NCBI GenBank assembly: GCA_963682175.1
Contig: OY821784.1
Coordinates: 30,485,621 to 30,549,620 of the forward strand
Origin: Triglochin maritima
Lineage: Eukaryota; Streptophyta; Magnoliopsida; Alismatales; Juncaginaceae
Direction: 5' to 3'
Length of the DNA stretch: 64,000 nucleotides
Shown: piece by piece, positions 33,001 through 44,143 of the stretch
How positions within the stretch are numbered: the stretch's first letter is position 1
How the letters are laid out: the number at the start of each line of letters is the position of its first letter
Notes under the pieces: model-generated
What the model saw: the letters and a program-made list of their open reading frames with translations, nothing else
Told to the model about the DNA's origin: nothing
The model's database searches: none
Translations under genes and position numbers: made by a program

Positions 33001-34737
33001 GAACGTGTGATTGAAGCTTTATTTGTAGATATGAATCAAACAGAATCGTGATTTCATTTTGTAAATGTTAAACCAATAGTTTTTTCCTGGAAGCTCGGCT
33101 AATTTCCATGTAAAACAAGAAATAGGATCTACTATTACTTTCTTATGTAGAGATGTAATTCAATTCATATAGGTAGACCAGAATCCATCTACCTGGCTTC
33201 GTGCCATGGCATTATAACTTTTTTATTATTTTGAAAAAAAATGAGGGCAAATTCACTCTAGTATTTAAGGGTACTGTTAATTTTTTCAGGCTAGCGGCGC
33301 TAGCATCTTCAGATCTGCGAAGTTGTGGCTGGGTTCATGAAGTTTATAGTTTTATGAGTGACAGAAAAAAAACACGCTCTAAAGCAGGAGGGCCCCCTTA
33401 CGATCCAGCTGAGTTGAGGTTGGATTTGTACACAGTTTTCTGAAAGTTCTCTTAGCTGATTGAAGTATGATAATCATTAATTGTTCACAATTCAAATCTG
33501 TCACAGTGCAATGAATCCATCATTGTCATACAAGTCAAATAAGATTGGTTAAAATTGTTAATGTAAATAATTTTTTTATATCACTAATTTATTTTTTTAA
33601 ACTAAAACAACAAATAACTATAGACAACATTAGATCAAATGGGAAAAATTGATATGAGTTTATGATAAAATTGAATTTCCAATTTTATAAAATGACCTTT
33701 CGAGAACATCTTTTATATCCTGCCCAGAAAAATAATTCATAGATTTATTCTTAATTATCTAATACATCTTAGCTTGTATTGAGAACTAAGAAGTAACTCT
33801 TGCCTCTAGGCCTCTGAATTAATGTTTTGATTGTTCAAACAGGGTTACGGGGGTTGACCACCCAGAGCCCAATGTGTGGGGGTTGACTTTGTACTTTATA
33901 GATTCTATTCCTGAAAATGATATTGGAGGCAGTATGCAAACAATTATGCAAAAAAGAAAAAGATTAGCTCTAAAAAATGTATGTTCAATTTCTTCTTCTG
34001 TGTGGGGTGTATTTAATGGAATACTATGTTTGCAGAAGGATATATGTGAAAATCGTTGTATTCAACTATTAGACTAACAAAGTCATTTAAATTATCATCA
34101 TAGCAATTTTATGGAGAATTCATGCAAAAGCTAAATTTGCAATATTTAGTGAAACCATTACATGGTAGTTTCACAAAAAATGGCCACTGGCCCCAAGGTT
34201 CCCCAGATTTCAAGGACCACTATAGTGAACTGCATAAAAATTATGTTCGAGATATTCTAAACCCACCTTTTTTACTTATTAAAGAACACTCACAGATGCT
34301 TGCTGTTGTATACTTTCATATGTGTGTACCGGTGACTGTGTGACTCCAATATCCAGGATGTGTTTGTGGTACCTTAATGTGATTGTTCATTTTGTTTCTA
34401 CTTTCGAGTGTCCCTATTATTATGTGGGTTGCGGTTGATTCCTTAAAACAATTATGCAGAGACTTTGTAGTATATCATTGGAGACATCATTTCTGTATAA
34501 ACCCTTTTTACTTTACAATTAATAATTTTGTCAAATCAGTTCCCTTCTATGTCTTTTGTACGAAATCAGACCCTATTTTCTCTAATGAACTTCTATTTTT
34601 TTCATCCTTTGCACAGGAGACTGTTGGTTGCTGATGCTAAAAAGATGTTCATACCGCAACTTCCAGAAGCGTTAAAAGAGAACCTCATCGATCACCTTAA
34701 GTCATTTAGTCAAGGGAAGAACTCACTGGATTCTTAA
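24065..34737 (+). CDS. UBP25: Ubiquitin carboxyl-terminal hydrolase, UBP25-like (USP, peptidase C19)
   Basis: This is a cysteine protease that removes ubiquitin from proteins. Nine exons join in phase: 24065-24242, 29566-30034, 30123-30198, 30294-30386, 31900-31986, 32202-32576, 32657-32892, 33290-33418 and 34617-34737. The total is 1764 nt, or 587 aa. Landmarks: Cys box GNSCYLNSVLQCL (catalytic Cys32), QEDAHEFL at 112-119, a zinc site CLSC/CSIC (167, 170, 214 and 217), His box SPESGHYYAY (His295), and WYCCND with the Asn/Asp pair at 311-312. After about residue 330 come a low-complexity tail and the conserved end LPEALKENLIDHLKSF. All catalytic residues are present, so it should be active. 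Introns are GT-AG except intron 4, which seems to use a GC donor at 30387. Intron 1 is 5.3 kb and full of tandem repeats. The UBP25 name rests on overall resemblance and is less sure than the family. Confidence 0.93.
24243..29565 (+). repeat. Intron 1 of the protease gene: degenerate tandem array
   Basis: From about 24250 to 28900 a unit of roughly 200-320 bp recurs about 17-18 times. Shared blocks are: AAACCCTAGG; TTTGGTGTGGATTGTGGTG; GGAGGTGTGATTGTTCGG; GATTCTGGTTCTGCTTACTG; TTGGATTGTAGG; and TGGTTGTTGTAATTTGGAA. The first unit starts at the 5' splice site itself: the exon/intron junction CTATGTGAGTTCTCTTTCGC recurs as CTATGCGAGTTGTGTTTCGC near 24431, and near 24735 and 25517. The short ORFs in the array are not genes. 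A 19-G run lies at 25267-25285. From about 28900 to 29565 the sequence is ordinary intron. Confidence 0.85.
31150..31196 (+). repeat. Possible SINE tail fragment
   Basis: The string AACAAAAACAAAGCC followed by CCCAAACTAGTTGGGGT resembles the 3' part of the Au-type SINE family that is common in plants. It lies in intron 4 of the protease gene. No promoter boxes or flanking duplication are visible, so only a fragment can be claimed. Confidence 0.5.
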
Positions 34738-37700
34738 GCTGGATGTATGCCTCGGAGGAGCTATGAATTGCTTTGTTATGTCCCATCAACCTATAAATAT
34801 GTAGATATGGAAATTATGTAATATGATATGTGAGTTGTGTTTTTTCTTGTTGATCACAGTGATGCATCCTATGCTGCTCGTGCAAGTAGATATATAGCTG
34901 TACTGATGAGCTCGGAATTGTTTTGAGTTTTTATTTCTTCAATAAGCAGCAACTTCCGGTATGTAGTTATCTTCTGAAGTTACATCCATTTTGGCTGTTG
35001 TTTCAGAGATTATTAACTTTTTTGTAATGTCTTGACCTTTGAGGAATAGGAGTTATGGCAGATGTCCCGATCATGATTTCTTCGGCCGTTCTTCCACTTT
35101 TAAAGATGAAGCTTGGCTAAGTGGAGTGCAAAATCCTTCACATGTAAGATATCCTTCTCAAAGAAAATTCGGACACTCAATTTTGATGGAAATATTCAAT
35201 TTTCACCTGAACAGTATCTCAAGATTATAGTATTGATTTACAAGAGTTGAGTTTTTCTTTTCGAGGTTGCTTCCTTTGATCCATGATTACATTTATAATG
35301 TAATCAATTTTGTCAAATTTTCAACCAAATCTGATTTCGAGTTACACTTGATCATGAAGAATTACTAATCTCCTTGACAAAAATATGTTTCACATTATTT
35401 ATTATGTAATTATTTTCATTCAACTTTTTAAATGAAGGTGAGTAAATTTTGCTTTACCAGTATATTAACGTTACAGTATATTAACGTTTTATTACAAGGT
35501 AAACTATTCTGCTGAACTAACTTGAAGTGGAGAAATCTGCTTTTTAGGTAAATGCTAATACCGAAGAGATTTATACCGTCCTTTGTTAGGGGATTGTTAA
35601 CCTGGCCTATATATAATATATAGCTTTGGAACGGCTGTTCTTCTTTGTCAACTCCCCGGACGGATCCATGGGTTAAGCCTATAACTAGGTTCAAGTTTGT
35701 CTTACATTAAACATGTTTATCTCGTCCTAGGATTAGGACTTCTGTATTCTCACGCCCGTTAATGTTCATTTAGAGCTTTTAAAACATGTTCTTTGGTCAT
35801 ATTCAGGGCAATTAACGAACTACAAGTCTACAACTCTTTTATATTTCAGAATAACCAAAACAATAAGCATTCATTATGGAAATTGATGTAATAGTTGAAC
35901 GATCTTTAAATTGGCTGAAGAGTAATGCCTTGAACTTACTAAGATGGTAGTACTAGCAAATGTAGATTATTGTGTTGTACTAGTCATTAACGTAGGTTAC
36001 TAAAGTTCCTATTGTTCAGAGTCATACATGATGGGTGGAGCTGCTTCAGTTAAATCTGAGTGATATGGCTTAGTAATTTGTCCCTACTCCCTAGCATGAA
36101 GATTCGGGAAATTTACAAATTCTTTTGCTTGCTGTTTTGAATTTCATCACCTATTCAGCTTTAGTCATTTTTTGCATGGTATTACTCTTATTAGTACACA
36201 TGAGCAAAACTTTTGCCATCAATTTAAGATTGGCCCATAGGTTTGAAAAGAATAATAGGTGACTTTTGTGCATTATGTGTCTCCATTCAGAGGAATTAGA
36301 GACACTCAAGTCAAGTGGTAGTTTGTTTAGTTTTTAATCTTCCAATGATAAACTATTAGTGGTTGAACTTAATTAGTGATAGTGCCCTTATGTCCTAGCC
36401 CACTAACCTATGTTGAACTCAGCTCCCAGACAGGATTTTCGAACCCATATTATCCAAGTTAGCAGTTATCTTTATACTTGTAGGTCACTGGATCATGTCT
36501 AAGGGGAAACCGTAAAAAGGACATAATCAAGAATTAAACTACCCTTGCTTATTTAGCTCACCCATGATAATGGCACCTTTGGTGGTTGACATCCTACGAG
36601 ATCTCAGGGCTTCCCAAGAAGAGGACCCTCCTTAGATTGCTAACTAATAGTAAGTACACAGAAAATAAATCAAGTGTGCTAATAGTAAAATGACACTGAG
36701 CACACTTGGTTTAGATGAAACTAATAGTAAGGTTTGTCACTTAATAAAGGTATAGATCTCCATTATAGTCCCTTTGAGGGTTTGTTTAGGTGTGGTAGTG
36801 CAAAATGACGTTTGGATGCTCTCATGTTGGAGTCTGTAAATTCTTCTTGGTACTTTAAAATACCACCTTCGCGAAGAAATTGTCAAAATCAAAACCGAGG
36901 TTGAAAGGTGGAAGATTGGCCATTCAAATTAATACGAGATGCCAATACTGTATTTTAAATGTATTCACGTGTGCATTCAACATTTTTATGTTACATGGTT
37001 TGGACAAGATTTTAAATTCCATGTTTATTGGAGTAAATATACCACCATAGGCAGAGCATCACAAGGTTAAAGTAGCATCCATCCATACAAAGTTATATTA
37101 ATACGAGATCCATCATTTTAAAGTAGCATGTTTATCCATACAAGGTTAAATCATAAATGCAAATCACTGCCCGTTCTTTGGAAGTACCTTAAAATTTACA
37201 AATAATACGTTCAGAGATTCCAAACTCATATTTAGTGCACTTTGCTGCTCGAGAGCCCTTTTTAGATACTTTTGTGCAACTTGTTGCTTATTAGGAATAT
37301 TTTGGTGATTTACTTTACATTATGTACATTTTCATAGCTATGATTGAACTATATATATTCACTTGGGGTTCGATACTTCAATGTTATATGTTTTTTGTCA
37401 AAATTTCCGCATTGTCTTCTGCTCGTTTATTTAATTTGATTCTGTGTAGACTGTAGAGTCTTATTATCGATTTTGTTATCCTTTCATGAAATGAGAACCT
37501 ATTATGTCGGTATGGCGGTTCATGGTTAGAATGTGCTTATTTCATGTGTGCAAATAAAGATTAATGTTCTCTTATCTTGAATTGAACTTCTTTCATGGCA
37601 ATCTTCCGTTGTATTGTTTGATCTCCTACTTTGCCAATATATGCTCTCTGAAGAGAGAATAGTCAAATGTCACTATGTAATTCTGTTAATACAATTATTA

Positions 37701-38934
37701 TTATTTTGGGTAGTTGTCTCCACGAGCTGTTCCTGTATGCAGCAGCCTCATTTATGCAATGCTCTTGATTTGCCCTTGATTTTGTTTCCACTTGTTTGCC
37801 TTTTCCTGCAGAGTCTTGTATAATAAACTAATAGTATTTTTATACCTTCAAACTTCCCATGCTGATCACGCAATTTAATATGCTTTATAAGTAATATAGA
37901 TTCATTCAGGTGATGTGCATACCTGATGGATATTTCGTAGTATCAGCTGTACAGTTTTGGAAGTAAGCATTTTTTAACTGCGATCGTTAATTTTGGGTTT
38001 TGCATCTTAACACGTTCCAAAATCATGTGGATCTTTCGATTTGTTTTTTCTCACCTGGCTATAGGAGCAGCCCCAGAATTCAATACAATGCACTCAATCT
38101 CAATCTTATAGTTTTTTCATTCTGTGTGAGATGGAGTTGTTTGCATTTAATCTGTGGTTTCCAAGTCAAGGAACCAGTTCACTTGTTAAATGTCGAATGC
38201 TTAAGATTTTTATTTCGTTCTCTGTTCTGCTGCCTTTTGTGTTATGTTTGGTTCGTAATTGGATAATATAGAAACCAAATATATCTAACTAGATTGCTTT
38301 CTCATGGATTGAATTTCTTGTAATTGGAATTACAACTTTCGGTAAGACCGTTGGAGCTGTAGTAGACTTGTGGCACGATGCAGGCTGTGTTCTTAGTTTG
38401 CGACGAATTTTGAGTTGGAAACAAATATATCAAATTATAATGTTACCGGACTACATTCTCTAATGGTGTAATTTAATTACCTTGGAAGGAAGAAGTGTAG
38501 TTAACCAAACAACAAAATGTAATCAAGTGTGTAGCTACATTACAATATTGCATTTTAATTATAGCAAACCAAATACAATCCTATCGTAAGATCATTTGCG
38601 TACAAATTGCAGTTGCAAACCGAACAAGATCTTCATATGGATCTCCCAAACTTTACTCTTCCTTCGCCGTATTAAATACTATACTTCTTTACGATGCTTG
38701 AGAAATCAAACATGTTCATTTGGAAGCTGATTTGTAGACCAAACGCCCTCCCTGTACATTTTCATTGAAACTCAAATTCATATTTTATCTTTAATTCTCC
38801 TTTGGAAAACAGTTGTATTGAACTTTTTAAACAATCTTCAACCCTTTCCCCGTGAGACCCACTAAAAAAATGGTATATCTGGGTCTCTCCAACCAATCTG
38901 AAGGCAGCTTCTATTGATTTAGCAGACCATCGAT
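34738..38934. other. Intergenic region without a recognisable gene
   Basis: It is AT-rich with only short ORFs and no domain I recognise. The 3' end of the protease transcript probably lies in the first few hundred bases. The 3' end of the PEX13-like gene on the other strand probably lies in 38700-38934. I see no convincing terminal repeats between. Confidence 0.5.
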
Positions 38935-39251
38935 TCATTGACCCCAAAATTTGTCCAACGAACTGCTGCTTGTCTTCTGCCCTGCTGCACCATTTTGCTC
39001 CAACTTCTTTGATCTCTTACACTTAAATATACGAAATGCAAATCTTGCTAGTTCTCCATACAACTGCCTAGAACCATCAAAAAGCTACAACCAACAGACA
39101 AAACTTGTAAGAATATGGGACGTTCCTAAGCAGCTATACGTCCAAGGAAATACATGCACACCTGAAGCATCGCCGTCGTAAACAGTTGAAGTGCATTGCT
39201 GTTGTGATTCATCAGTATCAATATGCGGTGGAAGTTTACAGAAAGTTGCAC
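38935..39251 (-). CDS. PEX13: Peroxin-13 (PEX13), C-terminal two exons only
   Basis: Exons 39162-39251 and 38935-39084 join in phase across a 77-bp GT-AG intron and end in TGA. The peptide contains VNFHRILILMNHNSNALQLF, then TTAMLQLFDGSRQLYGELAR and FAFRIF, matching the C-terminal Peroxin-13 region of plants (pattern: LQLFDRS..LYGELARF). PEX13 is a peroxisomal membrane component of the protein import docking complex. An acceptor AG precedes 39251. The upstream intron holds a Harbinger element at 39334, and beyond it a MULE. No N-terminal PEX13 exons are found anywhere up to 64000, so the gene is either cut or has a huge intron. Some core residues differ from the usual pattern, which favours a relic. 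Confidence 0.68.
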
Positions 39252-39590
39252 CTGACATTATAGAAACCCAATAATTAATTTTTTTTACAGCTATTCAAAA
39301 AATTAGTTCTTGCCGTAGCACAAAAACCACTATTAAGGCCATCCTTAACACGAGGTGATTTGTTGGGCGGTTGGTTGAAGGGGAGGCCACGTTGGAGGGG
39401 AGAGCACACACGCCACCTGCCTGGGTGGAAATTCGGGCGGGTTCCCGCCCGGGCGGATGGATGGGGGATGGTGGGGGGCACGCGCCCCCTGATTGGTTTC
39501 TGATTTTTTTTAATATACAAATGACATGTGAAGGGAGAAAATGTAGAACATTTAAGTTGTTTCTGGGTGTGGTTAAGTAAAATATTGGAA

Positions 39591-39775
39591 GTTGGTTTGT
39601 GCTGACGTGTCAGAGAGAAAAGTTGACGTGACTGAGAGAGAAAACAGGGCGCCCGGGAAGTGCCTAGGCGCTGTTAATGATGGTCTTATAGCGCAAGAGC
39701 ACTTCCCGGGCGTCCTGTTTTCTCTCTCGGCCACGTCAGCTTCTCTCTCTGCCACGTCAGCACAAACCAATTCCC
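39591..39775. repeat. Large inverted repeat (foldback)
   Basis: Two arms of about 74 bp, starting TTGGTTTGTGCTGACGTG on each strand and reaching CGCCCGGGAAGTGC, surround a loop of about 30 bp that includes GTTAATGATGGTC. The loop end resembles the terminal sequence of the surrounding Harbinger element, so this may be a nested or rearranged MITE. Confidence 0.75.
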
Positions 39776-40009
39776 CTACAAATTCCTTAACCATTTTCCA
39801 ATCCACCCAGTCACGTTACAGTATGTGCAGCCGCATCATTATCTTTATTTATTATCTAAAACTCTCACAACAATCAACAAAATATATTAATAATCATTAT
39901 TGTAATCACTCAATTTAATTAAATCATTCGATTTGAATTAACAATTAATATATTAATACGAAAATATTTTTTATTTAGGAATACGTTTTTAAACGGTAAA
40001 TCTAGAAAT

Positions 40010-40231
40010 ACACGGAGCACAAGACGATAACATCGAATCTTGGACTACTCGAGCATCGATGACCTACAATGTGCACGTGACTAGACGGAGCACAAGACGA
40101 TAACATCGAATCTTGGACCACTCGAGCATCGAGTACCTACAGTGTGTGCGTGACTACACGGGTCACAAGATGATAACATCGAATCTTGGACCACTTGAGC
40201 ATCGAGGACCTACAGTGTAAGCATGACTACA
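40010..40231. repeat. Three tandem copies of a 73-bp unit
   Basis: The unit around CACAAGACGATAACATCGAA and TCTTGGACCACTCGAGCATC repeats three times with an exact 73-bp step (CGGAG at 40013 and 40086, CGGGT at 40159). It lies in the leader of the Harbinger ORF1. Confidence 0.88.
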
Positions 40232-40307
40232 CTTGAATCTATATGTACCCCCCAATTACTTTTCTACTTAACCCAATCCTACCTTACTTCTTCCACCCCA
40301 CCTTACA

Positions 40308-41479
40308 ATGTCTTCTTCAGAAGACAACGGTTCACCGGAGTACAATCGTTCTCCTCGTCGTCGTCCCCCAACCCAACAATTTGTCCAACAACCTGGATTC
40401 CACCCATCCTACCAAAACCAATTTTTTCAACCCCCAGTCTTCCACCGGGACCATCAATACCACCAATTCCAGCACAACCTACACCACCCATCAACCCAGG
40501 AACAAGACCTAACCCAATTCCCATTTGGGTCGTACACTCGCCTCCTAAGTGGAGAAAGTAGTGCAAATCTCAGCCGCAATATACCTGATGTGAATGACAA
40601 AAATATTGTTCAACCTTCAACCGGTTAAGGAACATGCAAATCCGCGACCACTAGGTCGCAGAAAACGTGGTCCACAGAAGAGGATGGGAGTCTCGTCTCG
40701 GCTTAGATGACTGTAAGTGGCGATGTTTTGGTTGAGACAAATCAAAAAATGGGGTCCTTATGGAGACGTTTGAAGTGCCTCTTCGATGAATCAGCCAAAG
40801 CTGATGCAATATAGCGTAACGATGAGTCATTGAAGGGACGGTGGAGGCGTATATCACCATTTGTCAACCAATGGGTGGGTTGCTTCGACCAGGCGGTGCG
40901 AAGGAAGAAAAGCGGTTCCAACGAGAACGATGTCATCAAAGAAGCGCACGTCATCTTCGAGCGAACACACAAGACCAAATTTCATTACATGCACGTGTGG
41001 CTTATGTTGCACAGGTACCCTAAGTGAGAGTCTGCTGTGCTTGGAGGTAACACAGGAGACGTCGCCGAAGAGAGTCCGGAGAGTTTCAGCAGCTAGAAAA
41101 GAAAAAGCACCAACGACGATGTGAGCCACGCGACACCGTCGACGGACGAAATGATGTTTGAACCATGTCCTCATCCAGAAGGTGTTAAAAGAGCAAAAAG
41201 AAGGGAAAACAACCAGTTCAGTCGCAACTCGATCCAACCATTTTAGAATTGGGAAAGCAAATTGAATATAGCGCCAAAGTGAGAGAAGACAAGTACATTC
41301 GTTATGAAGAACGGGTAGAGAGGAAACGCCTTGAAGCTGAAGCGAAGTTCCAAAGGGAACTCAACAACAAGAAGCTCGACGTACTATTTTCTCCGATGAA
41401 GAAGGAAAAGAAGGACGAATTCGATAAAGAGACACTTGCTGAGCTCAAGGCGTGGGCTAAATCACAGGGATTTCTGTAG
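40308..41479 (+). pseudogene. Harbinger ORF1 (Myb/SANT, NAM-associated type), broken
   Basis: The N-terminal part (from 40308) is Pro/Gln-rich. A trihelix/SANT-like region follows in the frame WSTEEDGSLVSA, then DESLKGRWRRISPFVNQWVG and KSGSNENDVI, and FHYMHVWLML. A coiled-coil tail (41249-41479) ends AELKAWAKSQGFL. In Harbinger elements ORF1 binds DNA and helps the transposase. In-frame stops occur near 40709 and 40813, and frame changes separate the N-terminal and C-terminal parts, so the protein is not made whole. No transposase ORF is present. Confidence 0.72.
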
Positions 41480-41948
41480 GTTGTGCTGGTTTACTTTGGA
41501 GTTCATGCGTGTTTCGTAGTTTATCGGTATTGTTGTAGTAGCATCTATTTAAATTTCGTATCCGTATTTCTGTTGTATTTTGTATCCCTGTTTGTACTGT
41601 TCGTCTAGAGTTTGTGTAATGTACTCATGTTTTGTGACTTATTTCAATTTCGTATATGATTTGTTTTAATTTTAAATTTAACTAGGTCTTAATTAATTAA
41701 AACCCATTTAATTAGTTATGAAATAATTATACAATTATTAGAAAATTCAAACAACATCAATACATTAACTAAAATTAAATTACAAAACCTAATTAATTAA
41801 ATTACCATTTAACTAATCAATACATTAATTTAAATATTTACCAAAATATTTTTCTTTTAACCTAAAAAACATTCAACCAATCCGGGGGGGGGACGTGGTG
41901 GTTCCCGAGCGGAACGTCCCGGGTGTTTTTCCGCCCGTTAAGGGAGGG

Positions 41949-42672
41949 CATTTCGGGTGCCTGTTTTGAGCGTCCGAAAAAGAGCACCCGTTAAGAGTTC
42001 TCCAAGGAAGGGGGCGTTTGGGAGCATTTTAGACTTTTTGTGAATAAGTCCAAACGCAAATGCAAATCTCCCGAACAACAAAAGAGTTAAGAGGTTGTGG
42101 TTTGGACTTGCGGTTCGGTTTGAGGAATTGAGGGATGTAGTTGTTTACAAAACGCAAGTGGACCATTTTTTCCCCGCTTTTGCCCATTGCCAATAGATGT
42201 AGTTACAGTTTCATTAACCTTGATTATTTATCCTAGATTAATCATTATTTGGTAGATCTACTCATATTTTTTTGTCTTTTATGTTCATGTATTTTGTCAT
42301 AACCACAGTTATTTTCATGTATTGTATTCACAACATTGTTGATTTCTTGTATATTCCCCTATCATGTTGATCCCTTGTCTTTTACATACTATATTTATTT
42401 CATGTATTTTAATCACGACATAGTTATTTCTTGCCACATTATTTTGTACTTTTCCAATTCAAATTTAAATCTGGTTAATTACTCAAATCATAGTCTAAGC
42501 AATATCCGAAATTCCATTGGGCATTGAACATCATTTTGTAGAATATAGATTAACACGATAATAATATTGCTGTTGCGTGTACTTGTGTCTTGACATAAAC
42601 ATTTGGCTTATGTGTTGACATTTTCTATTATTAATAAAAAATTAATCTTTTCAAAAAAATATTTCAAAACAA
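41949..42672. other. Short spacer without a gene
   Basis: The first part (about 41990-42200) is richer in GC and may belong to a further small DNA element. The rest is AT-rich. No ORF or RNA gene is seen. Confidence 0.4.
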
Positions 42673-42985
42673 GGCTTGTCTTCCAAACCTCAAATTAGGC
42701 CATAACTCCGAAATTTTTTAAAATAATATTCATTTTAAAAAAAATTCGAAAACTAATCACAAAAAAAAAAAAAATTTCAAAAGTACGCAGATCGCGGGTG
42801 CGACCCGCGATCCGCGCAACCACGGATCGCGGGTGCGACCCGCGATCCGTGCAACCACGGATCGCGGGTCTAACCCGCGATCCGTGGTGACGGATCGCGG
42901 GTACGAACCGCGATCCGTGCCCACGGATCGCGGTTCGCACCCGCGATCCGTGCCCACGGATCGCGGTTCGCACCCGCGATCCGTG
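42673..42985 (+). repeat. Left terminal inverted repeat of the PMD-MULE
   Basis: An AT-rich outer part is followed by a CpG-rich inner part (42786-42985) with at least five palindromic units built from CACGGATCGCGGGT and its complement. It matches 49245-49463 in reverse. Confidence 0.88.
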
Positions 42986-43080
42986 GGCGCGAGTTCTTAT
43001 AAAATACGCGGTTCGTCAATTTTTTTTTAAATCCAATTATTTTTTCAATTCCTCTACATTTCCACTTCTACTCTCCACAG

Positions 43081-44085
43081 TTTTGAAATTGTGCCCGGTA
43101 ATATTAATTTTTCTGATCCGTGTGTCTTTCCTGGTGTTATTTGAGATAAATATTTTTTTCATTCTTATATTTATATTTATTAATAATTGGTAATAATATC
43201 AAATATTGAAATTATACTCTCTTTACAGTCTTCAAATTGTGCCTGGTGATATCAATTTTCTGATCCGTGTGTCTTTCCTGGTGTTATTTGAGATAAATAT
43301 TTTTTTCATTCTTATATTTATAGTTATTAATAATTGGTAATAATATCAAATATTGAAATTATACTCTCTTTACAGTCTTCAAATTGTGCCTGGTGATATC
43401 AATTTTCTGATCCGTGTGTCTTTCCTGGTGTTATTTGAGGTAATTATTTTTTCATTCTTATATTTATAGTTATTAATAATTGGTAATAATATCAAATATT
43501 GAAATTATACTCTCTTTACAGTCTTCAAATTGTGCCTGGTGATATCAATTTTCTGATCCGTGTATCTTTCCTGGTGATATTTGAGGTAATTATTTTTTCA
43601 TTCTTATATTTATAGTTATTAATAATTGTTAATAATATCAAATATTGAAATTCTACTGTCTTCACAGTCTTCAAATTGTGTCTGGTGATAACTATTTTTT
43701 CTGATCCGTGTGTCTTTCCTGGTGTTATTTTAGGTAATTATTTTTTTCATTCTTATATTTATAGTTATTAATAATTGTTAATAATATCAAATATTGAAAT
43801 TCTACTCTCTTCACAGTCTTGAAATTGTGCCTAGTGATAACTTTTTTTCTGATCCGTGTGTCTTTCCTGGTTAATTATTTTTTTCATTCTTATATTTATA
43901 GTTACTAATAATTGGTAATAATATCAAATATTGAAATTCTACTCTTTTCACAGTCTTCAAATTGTGCCTGGTGATATCAATTTTTGTTATCCGTGTGTTT
44001 TTTCCTGGTAAAATTTGAGGTAATTTTTTATTCATTTTTAATTTCTATTTATGTCACATTATTAATAATTGGTAATAATATCAAA
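43081..44085 (+). repeat. Seven tandem copies of a ~147-bp unit holding a mini-exon
   Basis: Copies start at 43081, 43229, 43376, 43522, 43668, 43817 and 43954. Each unit has a pyrimidine-rich acceptor (CTCTTTACAG), a 64-nt exon-like core starting TCTTCAAATTGTGCC, and then an AT-rich intron-like part. Copies 3, 4, 5 and 7 keep a donor (AGGTAATT); copies 1 and 2 read GAGATAAAT instead. The array lies in the 5' leader of the MULE transposase, with a final acceptor at 44134-44135 just before the start codon. Confidence 0.85.
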
Positions 44086-44143
44086 TCTTGATATAATTTG
44101 TAATATAAAACTGATTAAAGAATTTTTCATTGTAGTTAACAAA

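Larger units (their letters stand above)
39334..41948 (+). mobile_element. PIF/Harbinger-type element with ORF1 only
   Basis: The left end GGCCATCCTTAACACG follows TTA/TAA, and near 41948 the opposite strand gives a similar GCCCTCCCTTAACGGG. Subterminal GC-rich stretches on both sides match each other in inverted form (GGGAACC and CCCCC-rich, then GATTGGTT). The interior carries a broken ORF1 of the Myb/SANT type and no DDE transposase. The right boundary could instead be near 42004, where another TTAACGGG-like inverted end occurs. Confidence 0.6.

Noticed and set aside
39085..39251. A longer peptide reading through 39104-39251 in another frame
   Set aside because: The frame that joins in phase to 38935-39084 and gives a PEX13-like sequence uses a donor at 39161; the other frame has no match and no proper splice.
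40651..41237. Minus-strand ORFs over the Harbinger ORF1
   Set aside because: The + strand frame matches the ORF1 SANT and coiled-coil pattern; the minus ORFs are shadows.
42833..43030. Repetitive ORFs in the MULE terminal repeats (42695-43030 and 49232-49447)
   Set aside because: The peptides mirror the CpG-rich palindromes and occur on both strands; they are not coding.
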